In this document: positions 34,748-44,485 of the stretch, in pieces | How positions within the stretch are numbered: position 1 is the first letter of the stretch | Layout: each line of letters starts with the position of its first letter | The notes under the pieces: generated by a model | What the model was told of the DNA's origin: nothing | Databases searched by the model: none | The model's input: the letters and a program-made list of their open reading frames with translations, nothing else | Position numbers and translations under genes: made by a program | Source of the DNA: SIG672 sp045580325 | Lineage (GTDB): Bacteria; Bacillota; Clostridia; Oscillospirales; CAG-272 | Assembly (NCBI GenBank): GCA_045580325.1 | Contig: JAZNNR010000007.1 | Location: 1-64,000 of the forward strand | Direction: 5' to 3' | Length of the DNA: 64,000 nt

Positions 34748-36175
34748 TTATAATCCTGCGTACATAAGGAGATAAAGACGTGCGGAAGCGTTCCACGAGA
34801 AGTCTTTTTCTATCGCATTCTTAACGAGCTTTTTCCATACGTTCTTGTTCGAGTACAGCCAAAGCGTACGTCTGATAGCGTCGAGCATATCGTGAGCGTT
34901 GTAGGTGCAGAATGTAACTCCGTTACCCTCAAGCGTTTCGGGATTGAAGGGTCTTATAGTATCGTAAAGACCGCCCGTTTCGCGCACGATCGGAACCGTC
35001 GCATATCTTGAAGCTATCATCTGCGAAAGTCCGCAAGGCTCACTCTTGGAGGGCATAAGGAATATATCCGAGCCCGCGTAGATCTTCTTTGAAAGCTCCT
35101 TGTTGAACTCAAAGAGGCAGCGAACTCTGTCGGGATATCTGAATGCGAGATCGGCAAAATAGCCTTGGAATTCCTCTTCGCCTGTTCCGAGAAGAACGAA
35201 CTGCATATTCGAGGTGTTGAGTGCTTCCTCGATAACACATTTTACAAGGTCAAATCCCTTGTGAGAAGCAAGTCGGGAGATCATAGAAACTACGGGAGCG
35301 TCGGTATCTGTGGGAAGGCTGAGCATCTCCTGAAGTGCGGTCTTGTTCTTTGCCTTTCCTGCATACGTTCTGTAGGTAGCACTGAACTTGTTTTCGAGCG
35401 TCATAGGATTATAGTAATCGTAATCTATACCGTTTACGATACCCGAAAGCTTTTCTGCGTTTACACGGATAATATTTTCAAGACCGTGAGCAAAGAAAGC
35501 GTCCTTGATCTCATCTGCGTATCTTGCACTTACGGTGGTAAGTCTGTCGCAGCATACGATAGCGCCCTTGGTGAGATTGATGCAGCCGTCGTATTCAACC
35601 ACAGACAGATCGTTGTTATCTATTGCAAACACGTCGCCGAGAATGAACTTATCGTATTTCCCCTGATACTCTATGTTATGTATCGTGTAAATAGTCTTCA
35701 TTCCGGGATATTTGTAATAAAGCTTGTTGTATATTACGGTAAGTGCGCTCTGCCAGTCGTTTGCGTGAAGAACGTTCGGATAGAAATCTATAATGGGGAT
35801 CATATCCATAACGGCACGCGAGAAGAATGCAAAGCGTTCACCGTCATCAAAGTCGCCGTAAAGCGAGGGGCGCTTGAAATAGTACTCGTTATCAATGAAA
35901 TAGTAGATAACTCCGTCCTGCGTGAGACTGTATACGCCGCAGTAAAGATTTCGCCAAGAAAGTCTTACGTTGAACTCGGCAACCTTAGTCATCTTTTCGC
36001 GGTACTGTGCGCCGACCCTTGCATAAAGAGGCATTACAACACGAATGTCCGCGTCCGATGCTTCGCGTGCAAGAGCTGCGGGAAGTGAGCCGAGAACGTC
36101 GCCAAGACCGCCGGTAGCGGCGAAGGGAAGCGCCTCAGAGCCAACTATGAGAATTTTTGTATTTTTGTTTTCCAT
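34748..36175 (-). CDS. glgA: Glycogen synthase
   Basis: 475-residue GT5 ADP-glucose glucosyltransferase elongating glycogen. The N-terminal loop reads FAATGGLGDVLGSLPAAL: Ala20 occupies the place where most bacterial GlgA have the Lys of KxGGLGD. The C-terminal half shows the GT-B signature PSKSEPCGLSQMIASRYATVPIVRETGGL. Other conserved stretches are LHANDWQSAL and TIHNIEYQGKY. Length is normal. It lies downstream of glgD with a 33-base gap in the biosynthetic run glgB-glgC-glgD-glgA. Confidence 0.96.
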   Translation of the reverse strand: MENKNTKILIVGSEALPFAATGGLGDVLGSLPAALAREASDADIRVVMPLYARVGAQYREKMTKVAEFNVRLSWRNLYCGVYSLTQDGVIYYFIDNEYYFKRPSLYGDFDDGERFAFFSRAVMDMIPIIDFYPNVLHANDWQSALTVIYNKLYYKYPGMKTIYTIHNIEYQGKYDKFILGDVFAIDNNDLSVVEYDGCINLTKGAIVCCDRLTTVSARYADEIKDAFFAHGLENIIRVNAEKLSGIVNGIDYDYYNPMTLENKFSATYRTYAGKAKNKTALQEMLSLPTDTDAPVVSMISRLASHKGFDLVKCVIEEALNTSNMQFVLLGTGEEEFQGYFADLAFRYPDRVRCLFEFNKELSKKIYAGSDIFLMPSKSEPCGLSQMIASRYATVPIVRETGGLYDTIRPFNPETLEGNGVTFCTYNAHDMLDAIRRTLWLYSNKNVWKKLVKNAIEKDFSWNASARLYLLMYAGL

Positions 36176-36208
36176 ATCTGTATAAAACCTTTGTTTTAAA
36201 TTTTTTGC

Positions 36209-37345
36209 TTAGAGAACCTTCTGTTTTTCTATGCAGAAGGGAATAGAGGGGTGTCCGGAGAGTGTTACACCGTCGCGGATAAATACGGCTTTATCGGTTA
36301 TAACGCAGTTGAGATTTACACTTCTGCCCGTCTGCGTGTCCTGGAAGAGAATGGAATTCTTTACAACAGAGCCCTTTCCTACCTTTACACCACGGAAGAT
36401 TATCGAGTTTTCAACGTGTCCTTCGATGATACAGCCGTCCGCGATCATAGAGTTTTCAACCGATGAGCCGGGGAGATACTCTGTGGGAGTACTGTTTCTG
36501 ACCTTTGTTACGATAGGTCTGTTGGGAACGCTGAAAAGTGCATTGCGGATAGATTTTTCATCAAGAAGACTCATACTGCAAGCAAAATAGTCCTCAAGCG
36601 AGGTGATCTTTGCGTAATATCCGTCAAAACGGTAAACTCTGAAATTGTGCTTGCCGATGTTTCTGATAATAACGTCCTTTGCGAAGTTGTCGTAATCTCG
36701 CATAATTGCCTCCGCAACGGCTCTCTGCAGGTAAGATCTTGTAACTACCAAAATGTTGATATTGATATCAACCTCTCCTGCGGGGATATTCTTAGGATCG
36801 CGTATCATATCGAGAAGCTCGCCGTCGGGGCTTGAAACAACGATAGAGCTGTGCTTTGCCTTTTCGGGAGTGAGTGTAACTCTCTTGATCGCCATAGTAA
36901 GATCTGCACCGCTCTTGATATGCGAGCTTACGAGATCGTTTATATCGATGTTACAGATACCGTCGCAGTCAGCGAGAACGATGTAATCGTCGTTTGAACG
37001 GTTTATGAGCATGGATATATTTTTGAGCGAGTTAAGGCGTGTGGAATATATCTGCGACTGATTCGAGGAATAAGCCGTAACAAAGGGAGGGAGGAGCTTA
37101 AGTCCGCCCACTCTTCTTGCAAGATCCCAGTCCTTACCCGAACCGAGATGGTCCATCAGCGAGTGATAGTTTGTCTGTGTTATTACGTTAACGTTTGAAA
37201 TACCCGCGTTTGCGAAGCAAGACAGGGGAAAGTCTATAAGACGGTATCTGCACGCAAAGGGAACAGACGCAAGAGTTCTCGTCGTTGTGAGCTCGGGTAT
37301 ATACTTATCGTGAAGATTAGCAAAAATAATTCCTGAAACCGACAT
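36209..37345 (-). CDS. glgD: Glucose-1-phosphate adenylyltransferase-like regulatory subunit GlgD
   Basis: 378-residue paralogue of GlgC. It keeps the nucleotidyltransferase fold and C-terminal left-handed beta helix (ENSIIFRGVKVGKGSVVKNS) but lacks the GGxGxRL loop: the N-terminus reads IFANLHDKYIPELTTTRTLASVPF. Such subunits in Firmicutes form heteromers with GlgC and modulate it. The ATG at 37345 has AAGGAGG at the right distance; a longer frame runs to 37381 inside glgC but starts without a site. Only one base separates it from the glgC stop, so translation is coupled. Confidence 0.93.
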   Translation of the reverse strand: MSVSGIIFANLHDKYIPELTTTRTLASVPFACRYRLIDFPLSCFANAGISNVNVITQTNYHSLMDHLGSGKDWDLARRVGGLKLLPPFVTAYSSNQSQIYSTRLNSLKNISMLINRSNDDYIVLADCDGICNIDINDLVSSHIKSGADLTMAIKRVTLTPEKAKHSSIVVSSPDGELLDMIRDPKNIPAGEVDININILVVTRSYLQRAVAEAIMRDYDNFAKDVIIRNIGKHNFRVYRFDGYYAKITSLEDYFACSMSLLDEKSIRNALFSVPNRPIVTKVRNSTPTEYLPGSSVENSMIADGCIIEGHVENSIIFRGVKVGKGSVVKNSILFQDTQTGRSVNLNCVITDKAVFIRDGVTLSGHPSIPFCIEKQKVL

Positions 37346-37346
37346 A

Positions 37347-38573
37347 TTATTTTTCCTCCTTTGCAGCGAGTAATTCTTCAAGCTTTGGCTGATTTACCAT
37401 AAGACCGCTGTCTATTGTCATACCGTCGGGGATCTCAAGACCGCCGCCGATAACAGCGATTCCGTCAGAAGCGTCCTTAGGAGCGCCTACTTTCGCGTTT
37501 TTGCCGATCGAAACGTTGCTGTCTATTATCGAGTACTCAATAACAGAGCCCTCGCCGACCGTAACATCGCGCATAATAACGCTGTCGCGTACAACGGCGC
37601 CGGGAGCAATACGAACTCCGCTGAATATTACCGAGTTTTCAACAGTACCGTAGATCTCGCAACCCTCGGTTATCATCGAGGAGGAAAGAGATGCGCCCTT
37701 ACCGATGTAGTGTGCGGGCTGTGCGGGAGTTCTTGAATAAAATCTCCAGCTCTTGTCGTGAATATTGAACTTAGGCGGATCTCCGAGAAGGTCCATATTT
37801 GCTTCCCAAAGGCTCGAGATAGTTCCGACGTCCTTCCAGTACCCTTCGAAGGGATAAGCGTAAAGTTTTTCTCCGCCTGAAAGCATAGCGGGAATTATGT
37901 TCTTACCGAAGTCGTTTTCCGATTTCGGATCAGCCTCGTCTTCAACGAGATATTTTCTGAGCTTTTCGTATGTGAAGATATAGATGCCCATCGAAGCGTT
38001 TGTGCTCTTGGGGTGCTTCGGCTTTTCTTCGAACTCGAATATTTCGCCGTTGTCCTTTGTGTTCATAATACCGAAGCGTGAAGCCTCTTCAAGCGGAACG
38101 TCAAGAACGGCGATAGTGCAGTCTGCCTCTTTTTCCTTGTGGAAATCGAGCATTGCGCTGTAATCCATCTTATAAATGTGGTCGCCCGAAAGAATAAGAA
38201 CGTACTTCGGATCGTATCTGTCAAGGAAGTTGAGGTTCTGGTATATTGCGTTTGCAGTACCCTTGTACCAGTCTGCAGACTTGTTTCCCTGATAAGGGGG
38301 GAGAACCATTACACCGCCGACAGATCTGTCGAGGTCCCAGGGCTGACCGTTTCCGATGTATTCGTTGAGAACGAGAGGCTGATACTGAGTAAGAACTCCG
38401 ACAGTATCGATACCCGAGTTTACACAGTTGGAAAGCGGGAAGTCGATTATCCTGTATTTTCCGCCGAAAAGAACAGCAGGCTTGGCTGTTTTTTCGGTAA
38501 GTGTGTAAAGACGGCTACCCTGTCCTCCTGCCAGCAACATGGCTACGCATTCTTTTCTTTTGTACATGCTCAT
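37347..38573 (-). CDS. glgC: Glucose-1-phosphate adenylyltransferase
   Basis: 408-residue enzyme making ADP-glucose for glycogen synthesis. The catalytic loop is AMLLAGGQGSRLYTLTEKTAKPAV; further landmarks are GTANAIYQN, LILSGDHIYKMDY, FEEKPKHPKSTNASMGIYIF and the hexapeptide-repeat C-terminus. GAGGAGG lies 13 bases before the ATG at 38573. Second gene of the glg run and directly coupled to glgD. Confidence 0.97.
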   Translation of the reverse strand: MSMYKRKECVAMLLAGGQGSRLYTLTEKTAKPAVLFGGKYRIIDFPLSNCVNSGIDTVGVLTQYQPLVLNEYIGNGQPWDLDRSVGGVMVLPPYQGNKSADWYKGTANAIYQNLNFLDRYDPKYVLILSGDHIYKMDYSAMLDFHKEKEADCTIAVLDVPLEEASRFGIMNTKDNGEIFEFEEKPKHPKSTNASMGIYIFTYEKLRKYLVEDEADPKSENDFGKNIIPAMLSGGEKLYAYPFEGYWKDVGTISSLWEANMDLLGDPPKFNIHDKSWRFYSRTPAQPAHYIGKGASLSSSMITEGCEIYGTVENSVIFSGVRIAPGAVVRDSVIMRDVTVGEGSVIEYSIIDSNVSIGKNAKVGAPKDASDGIAVIGGGLEIPDGMTIDSGLMVNQPKLEELLAAKEEK

Positions 38574-38641
38574 TTTATACTAATACCTCCTCGGTAATTT
38601 TATTTTTCAAATTTTGCAAGACAATAGTACCGTTTTAAAAT

Positions 38642-40603
38642 TTATGTATTTTTCTTTCGTGATTTTACGGGGAGAAGCATAAGACCGCTGAGCGGCGCAA
38701 GTCTTAAATGAATGTATTTCTGCTCGTCCTTTTTGCCGACAGCCTTTACAGTACCGCGGCTTGATATTCCCGTGCCGCCGAGCTCTTCGTCGTCGGTCGA
38801 GAAGGCAACGCGGTATGAATCCTTGCTCACAGGAATAGCGATATCGCCCATTTCTGCGGCAGAGAAATTCATAAGAGCTATAAGCTCGTTGCCCGATTTA
38901 TCAAATCTTCTGAAGGCAACGAAGTTCTGGTCGCGCATATCGGGGTAAATCCAGTCAAAGCCGTCCCAGGAGAAGTCAACCTCCCAGAGCTGCGGAGTTT
39001 TCAGATAGAAATTATTGAGCTTTGCCGTGAATTTGCGAAGCGTTGAATGTGTTTCATAGTCGAGCATAAACCATTCAAGCTGTGTAGCGTAGTCCCATTC
39101 GCGGAACTGACCGTATTCACAGCCCATAAAGAGCATCTTTTTGCCGGGGTGAGCCATCTGATACGCAAGGAAAAGGCGTGCGCCCGCAAATTTCTGTTCG
39201 TAGCTTCCGTGCATTTTGTCGATAAGAGCCTTCTTTCCGTGAACGACCTCGTCGTGAGAAACGGGAAGAATATAATTCTCTGTAAACGCGTAGCAGAATG
39301 AGAATGTCAGTTTATCGTGCATATTCTTACGGAAAAAGGGGTCGCACTGAACGTACTCGAACATATCGTTCGACCAACCCATATTCCATTTGAAGTTAAA
39401 TCCGAGTCCGCCTTCGTGAACGGGCTTTGTAACCTTTGCAAATGCGGTCGATTCCTCGGCTATCATAAGTACGTCGGGAAAGCTTCCGAATATTGTGGTG
39501 TTAAGCTTTTTGAAGAATGCCTGAGCCTCGAGATTTTCGTTCGTTCCGTACACGTTGGGTACCCATTCGCCCGGCTCTCTTGCGTAATCGAGATAGAGCA
39601 TAGATGCGACCGCGTCAACTCGAAGTCCGTCGATGTGATATTCCTTCAGCCAATACATAGCGCTTGAAATGAGGAAGCACTGGACCTCGTTTCTGCCTAC
39701 GTCGAAGCAGCGTGTGCCCCATTCCTTGTGCTCCATACGGTCAACGCCCTGATATTCGTAAAGGGGAGAGCCGTCAAAGTCGCGCAGACCGTGCTCGTCC
39801 TTCGGGAAATGTGCGGGAACCCAGTCAAGAATGACGCCTATTCCATTTGTATGCAGCTTGTTTATAAAATATTTAAAATCCTCGGGGCTTCCGAAGCGTG
39901 AGGTAGGAGCGAAATATCCTGTTACCTGGTATCCCCACGAAGCGTAGTAGGGAAACTCTGTTACAGGGAGAAGCTCAACGTGAGTATAACCCATTTCCTT
40001 GACGTAAGGAACGAGCATATCAGCTATCTCACGGTATGAAAAATATCCCTCGTCCTCTGCGTTATCCGCCTCTTTTTTTCTCCACGAAGCAAGGTGCATT
40101 TCGTAAATATTGAGCGGAACGTCCCAATATCCCTCGCATATAGCCTTTTTTCTGTGTCTGAACCATGAGGCGTCCTGCCAGGGATAACTGTTATCGGTAT
40201 GTATAAGCGAAGCGGTCTTAAGACCTGTTTCGCTGTATTTTGCATACGGGTCTGCCTTGTAATGCTCACCTGCATTTGAGATCACAAGGAACTTGTAGGG
40301 CATACCCTCAAAGGAAAGCTCTGTTTCGATAAAGCACTCCCAAACACCCATCTCGGTGATTCTTTTCATAGGGTTTGTCTTTTCCCAGTTATTGAAATCT
40401 CCGACTATGAATATCTCGTGTGCCGAGGGTGCCCACGTTCTGAAAACGTATCCCGTGTTTTGACCGTTCTCTGAAATTCTGTGTACTCCGAGATAGTCGT
40501 AAGTACTGTAATTAGTGCCCTGATGGAAATAATAATGCGCGAGCTCTTCCTTAGGCAGAGTCAGCTCTTTTTTTCGAGTACCTTTAAGTGATCTATTAGC
40601 CAT
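38642..40603 (-). CDS. glgB: 1,4-alpha-glucan branching enzyme
   Basis: 653-residue GH13 enzyme adding alpha-1,6 branches. An N-terminal CBM48 (about 50-140, FRTWAPSAHEIFIVGDFNNWE) precedes the barrel. Catalytic residues are Asp330 (GLRVDAVASML) and Glu383 (MIAEESTAF), with VSHDEVVHGK as the third site. It resembles the shorter eukaryote-like branching enzymes in carrying DWVPAHFPKDEHGL. GGAGG precedes the ATG. First gene of the glycogen operon, driven by the promoter at 40653-40681. Confidence 0.96.
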   Translation of the reverse strand: MANRSLKGTRKKELTLPKEELAHYYFHQGTNYSTYDYLGVHRISENGQNTGYVFRTWAPSAHEIFIVGDFNNWEKTNPMKRITEMGVWECFIETELSFEGMPYKFLVISNAGEHYKADPYAKYSETGLKTASLIHTDNSYPWQDASWFRHRKKAICEGYWDVPLNIYEMHLASWRKKEADNAEDEGYFSYREIADMLVPYVKEMGYTHVELLPVTEFPYYASWGYQVTGYFAPTSRFGSPEDFKYFINKLHTNGIGVILDWVPAHFPKDEHGLRDFDGSPLYEYQGVDRMEHKEWGTRCFDVGRNEVQCFLISSAMYWLKEYHIDGLRVDAVASMLYLDYAREPGEWVPNVYGTNENLEAQAFFKKLNTTIFGSFPDVLMIAEESTAFAKVTKPVHEGGLGFNFKWNMGWSNDMFEYVQCDPFFRKNMHDKLTFSFCYAFTENYILPVSHDEVVHGKKALIDKMHGSYEQKFAGARLFLAYQMAHPGKKMLFMGCEYGQFREWDYATQLEWFMLDYETHSTLRKFTAKLNNFYLKTPQLWEVDFSWDGFDWIYPDMRDQNFVAFRRFDKSGNELIALMNFSAAEMGDIAIPVSKDSYRVAFSTDDEELGGTGISSRGTVKAVGKKDEQKYIHLRLAPLSGLMLLPVKSRKKNT

Positions 40604-40652
40604 AATTTACCTCCTATGGAAAAATCGCGCAGAGCAAAAATAATTTTCTTAT

Positions 40653-40681
40653 AGTATAACATACATATTAAGACATTTCAA
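40653..40681 (-). promoter_or_regulatory. Sigma-A-type promoter for the glgBCDA operon
   Basis: Minus-strand TTGAAA (40681-40676), 17-base spacer, TATACT (40658-40653), about 50 bases before glgB. The rest of the 387-base divergent gap (40604-40990) is AT-rich, with a second promoter pointing the other way at 40887-40915 and no other feature I can support. Confidence 0.75.
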
Positions 40682-40886
40682 TAGTTGTACTGAATTTTCT
40701 ACGAAAACGCCATCTTTTTTTGCGAATATTGTCGGTATTTGATGTGATTTTATACAATTTGCCCTAAACTTTTTTGGTTAAATTTACCTTTTAGTCCCGA
40801 GACGGATAAATATTACATTTTTCGACCGTTTTTTATGAATAAAGTGATACCACAAAGTAACAATTACTTTTATATATGTAAACTTC

Positions 40887-40915
40887 TTGACAGCTACAGG
40901 TTTGTGTGCTATTAT
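40887..40915 (+). promoter_or_regulatory. Sigma-A-type promoter for the secreted transglutaminase gene
   Basis: TTGACA (40887-40892), 17-base spacer, TATTAT (40910-40915). It predicts a leader of about 70 bases ahead of the ATG at 40991, which has ACGGAGGATAAA as its ribosome site. Confidence 0.75.
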
Positions 40916-40990
40916 GATTATGGATATGTTTACAGATAACGAACTTTTGTACACAAATTCAAGTATGAGTATTACAACACGGAGGATAAA

Positions 40991-43900
40991 ATGCCTGTGA
41001 AAAAACGATATACCGCACATTTTGCTGTGGCGGCGTTAATATTTACAATTTGTATTCTTACTGCGCTGATTTTTTCAGTCGGCGCACAGGAAAACAGAGA
41101 GATTTTTTATACTGAAGGTGCAGATGCAATGCAGTTTGGCGGATTTTCGTCAGATACTGCTTTTTCTGACGTCAGGGCTACTACGGCTGCTTCGCACAAA
41201 AGAAACAGCTCTGTGCTGTACGATACACTTCTTGACGGACTGAGAAACGCGAAGAACAGGATAAGCTTTGAGGAACTCGATATTCACGTTACGGAAGAGG
41301 AATTTGTAGATGTATTCACAAAGATCCTCAATTCTAATCCCGAGCTTTTTTACGTTAAATCCGAGTGCAGACGTGCATCTACTGCCGATGGAAAGCTGCT
41401 TTACGTAGAGCCGCAGTACAGCGCTACGGGCGACAAGCTAAAGGCTCAGAAGAAGGAATATGAGAGCCTTGTTTCCGAGATACTCAGAGGGGTAAACACC
41501 TCGTGGAGCGATCTTGAAAAAATCCTTTTCGTACACGATTATCTTGTCAAAAATTTCAGATATGACCCTGATTATATGATCTCTGAAGAGGATACGGTAT
41601 ATGACGCTTACCGCTTTATGAAGACGGGGGAGGGAGTGTGTCAGGCGTACACTCTTCTCGCCATAGAGCTTTTTAACCGTCTTGGTATAAATTCGGGTGC
41701 TGTTGCGAGTATCAGTATGGCACACGTGTGGAACTGCGTTGAGCTGGACGGAAAATGGTATCACCTTGATATAACGTGGGACGATGCCTTGGTTCAGGGA
41801 AATCTGGACAGATTTGACGATGTCATCTATGATAATTTTCTGTGCGGAAACGCCGCTATTGAAGAGACCGGACATTACGAGTGGGAAGCAGACGTTATTT
41901 TCGACGACGGATACGATGATTTGTTTTTGAAAAAATTTGATACCTGCATTGACATTACTCCGCTCGGGAAAAATTGGTATATTCTCGTCAGAGGTACAGA
42001 AAACAAAGTAAACGGACTTGTTTTAGGACAGATAGATTTAAAAAATAATACCTATAACCGACTTGCTTTTCTTCCTGCTACTTGGTACGCTTGGGAAAGC
42101 GCTACAAGCTATTATGTTGATAATTACGCGGGATTTGGAAGCTATGCGGACACTCTTGTTATAAGTACGGCAGACACGCTCTATGCCTACGATATGGCGT
42201 CGGCTGAATTTAAAGAGCTCGGAAAATACACGTACAGCGACGGACGCATCTACGGAATGAAAATAAACGCAGGCAACGCGACATTCAGAGTTGCAAAGTC
42301 CCCCGTCTTTTCTCCAAACGACAGATATATCACGGTAGCTCTGTCAGATATTAAATTCAAAGTTGAAATATCGTATGAAAACGTAGTCGGCGAAAAGCTT
42401 TCCGAACCGTATGTGGCAGAGCTTGGCTGGGGCACGGATTTCTCGGTAAAGTTCCCGCAGATATCGGGTTATACCGCAAAAGAAACGGGTATGTCGGGTA
42501 AAGTGCCTCTTGGCGGAATAAGCCATAAGGTGACTTATGAAAAATACCGCAAGCTCACTATAAATTATATCTATGAGAACGGACAGAAGGCCCACGAAAG
42601 TTATATTGACAGCTCTGCCTCGGTCGGCAAGGAATATAGTATCGATTCTCCGAGTATTGCGGGGTATATCCCGAGTATAAAGACGGTAGTGCTTGTTATG
42701 ACCGAGCAGGACGTCGTGATAAACGTAATATATTCGCCTACGCTGTATAGTATAAAGATAAACTACGTTTATGCAGACGGTACACCTGCCGCAAGTCCGT
42801 ATGAGCGTTCAAATCTTGCCCCGATGGCACCATACTCTGTCGTATCTCCGACGATAAAGGGCTATACCGCAGATAAGCTTAAAGTCGAGGGTAATATTAC
42901 AGACAACCTTGAAATAACGGTAACCTATACTCCGATAATTTGTAAAATAACGGTTGAGTACGTCTACTCGGACGGAAAGGTTATAGACTCTGTAAGTTCT
43001 GAAATTCCATTTGGAACAACATATGAAATAGCATCTCCTGCCATTCAGGGATACGCACCCGACAAGGCTCTCGTATCGGGTACGGCAGACAGCGAAAATA
43101 TTTTAGTAAAGGTCGTATATACTGTAAAGAAGTACACCCTTACGATAAGATACGTCCATACGAACGGTATAGAGGCAGCTGCACCGCACGTTATAAAAAA
43201 TATGGACTATATGGCAGAGTATAGCGTGGTATCTCCGAGCCTTGAAAATTATACTCCCACGATTGCAACCGTAAGCGGACAGATCACCGAGGATACCGAG
43301 ATAACTGTCATTTATTATCTTGAAAAATACACAGTCAAATTTATGAGCGAGGGCAGAGAATTTTACTCCGCTGAGCTTAATTACGGCGAGGTCATAGCAC
43401 TTCCGAATAATATTCCCATGAAGGCTCCGAGCGCACAGTATTATTACGTTTTTCTCGGTTGGGACGGGTATTTTGAAAATATCACGGTTACGGGCGAAAT
43501 GATATTTGACGCGGTCTTTGAAGAAAATATCAGAAGCTATACCGTCATTTTCAGAAACTACGACGGAACGATACTTTATATGGACGAGGTCGAGTACGGA
43601 CAGCCTGCCGAGTATAAAGGCGAGGAACCAAAGCACTCTCACGAGGAAGGCAAAATGTGTGCCTTTATGGGTTGGGATAAGGATATGTCCTTTATATCAG
43701 CCGATACCGAGTTCACGGCTGTTTTCAGCGAAGGAATGCCGATATACACCGTTTCGTTTTACGACTTCGACGGTACCTTTATAGGCAGCGTATCTGTCGT
43801 TCACGGCGAGGACGCGGTCTTGCCCGAAAGTCCGACCAGAGAGCCTGATAATGTTTACGAATATATCTTCGATTCTTGGGACGGAGCTTATAAAAATGTA

Positions 43901-44470
43901 AAATCTGACGGCAAGGTTACGGCGAGATACAGAGCGGAATATATTGAGTACAAAATAACCCTTAAAAATCACGATGGAAGCGTGGTTGAGGAGCTGCTGC
44001 TCCACTTTGGTGACAGCATAAACCCGACGAAAACTCCTACACGGGAGCCCTCCGAGTTTTACGAATACATTTTCAGCGCTTGGTCGCCGGCTCTTCCCGA
44101 AAAGGTTACGGGAGATGCCGAGTTTACCGCGCAGTTTACCGAAAAATACCGTTTTGACCATACGGCTGAGGATCTGATAGAGGCTGTGGGCAAGATAGAA
44201 CAGGCGAAAACTCTCGAAGAAAGATTTAGGGCTATATCCGAGGCATACAAAATAAAGGAAGAGGTATATCCCAAAGACCCCGATGCCGCAGAGGCTTTCG
44301 AGATGCTCGAAAACGAGATAGAAAAGTACAACTCGGAAGTGGCAAAAATGAACGATGGATTTGCAAAAGCACTCGAAACAACGTCGGCTGTAAGCTCGTT
44401 TAACATAAGCTACCTTGCCTTTTTCGCACTTCTCTGGACGGTGCTTAAAAAGCTTCTCGGCAGAGTGTGA
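40991..44470 (+). CDS. Large secreted transglutaminase-like protein with MucBP-like and InlB-type repeats
   Basis: 1,159 residues. A signal peptide ends near SVGAQ (about 32). A transglutaminase/peptidase domain (about 130-270) has a full triad: Cys217 (GEGVCQAYTLL), His245 (MAHVWNC), Asp260 (YHLDITWDD). Next come about five repeats of 65 residues (460-800), each with a NYIYENG/EYVYSDG strand and a Y.I.SP.I.GY.P motif, MucBP-like. Then four InlB/Listeria-Bacteroides-type repeats (about 800-1060) with YTV.F.. and GW/SW.G motifs. A helical stretch and a final hydrophobic segment with KKLLGRV form a membrane anchor; no LPXTG. It likely works at the cell surface, perhaps on mucin or matrix proteins. 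Confidence 0.82.
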   Translation: MPVKKRYTAHFAVAALIFTICILTALIFSVGAQENREIFYTEGADAMQFGGFSSDTAFSDVRATTAASHKRNSSVLYDTLLDGLRNAKNRISFEELDIHVTEEEFVDVFTKILNSNPELFYVKSECRRASTADGKLLYVEPQYSATGDKLKAQKKEYESLVSEILRGVNTSWSDLEKILFVHDYLVKNFRYDPDYMISEEDTVYDAYRFMKTGEGVCQAYTLLAIELFNRLGINSGAVASISMAHVWNCVELDGKWYHLDITWDDALVQGNLDRFDDVIYDNFLCGNAAIEETGHYEWEADVIFDDGYDDLFLKKFDTCIDITPLGKNWYILVRGTENKVNGLVLGQIDLKNNTYNRLAFLPATWYAWESATSYYVDNYAGFGSYADTLVISTADTLYAYDMASAEFKELGKYTYSDGRIYGMKINAGNATFRVAKSPVFSPNDRYITVALSDIKFKVEISYENVVGEKLSEPYVAELGWGTDFSVKFPQISGYTAKETGMSGKVPLGGISHKVTYEKYRKLTINYIYENGQKAHESYIDSSASVGKEYSIDSPSIAGYIPSIKTVVLVMTEQDVVINVIYSPTLYSIKINYVYADGTPAASPYERSNLAPMAPYSVVSPTIKGYTADKLKVEGNITDNLEITVTYTPIICKITVEYVYSDGKVIDSVSSEIPFGTTYEIASPAIQGYAPDKALVSGTADSENILVKVVYTVKKYTLTIRYVHTNGIEAAAPHVIKNMDYMAEYSVVSPSLENYTPTIATVSGQITEDTEITVIYYLEKYTVKFMSEGREFYSAELNYGEVIALPNNIPMKAPSAQYYYVFLGWDGYFENITVTGEMIFDAVFEENIRSYTVIFRNYDGTILYMDEVEYGQPAEYKGEEPKHSHEEGKMCAFMGWDKDMSFISADTEFTAVFSEGMPIYTVSFYDFDGTFIGSVSVVHGEDAVLPESPTREPDNVYEYIFDSWDGAYKNVKSDGKVTARYRAEYIEYKITLKNHDGSVVEELLLHFGDSINPTKTPTREPSEFYEYIFSAWSPALPEKVTGDAEFTAQFTEKYRFDHTAEDLIEAVGKIEQAKTLEERFRAISEAYKIKEEVYPKDPDAAEAFEMLENEIEKYNSEVAKMNDGFAKALETTSAVSSFNISYLAFFALLWTVLKKLLGRV

Positions 44471-44485
44471 TGGAGGTGTGATGTT

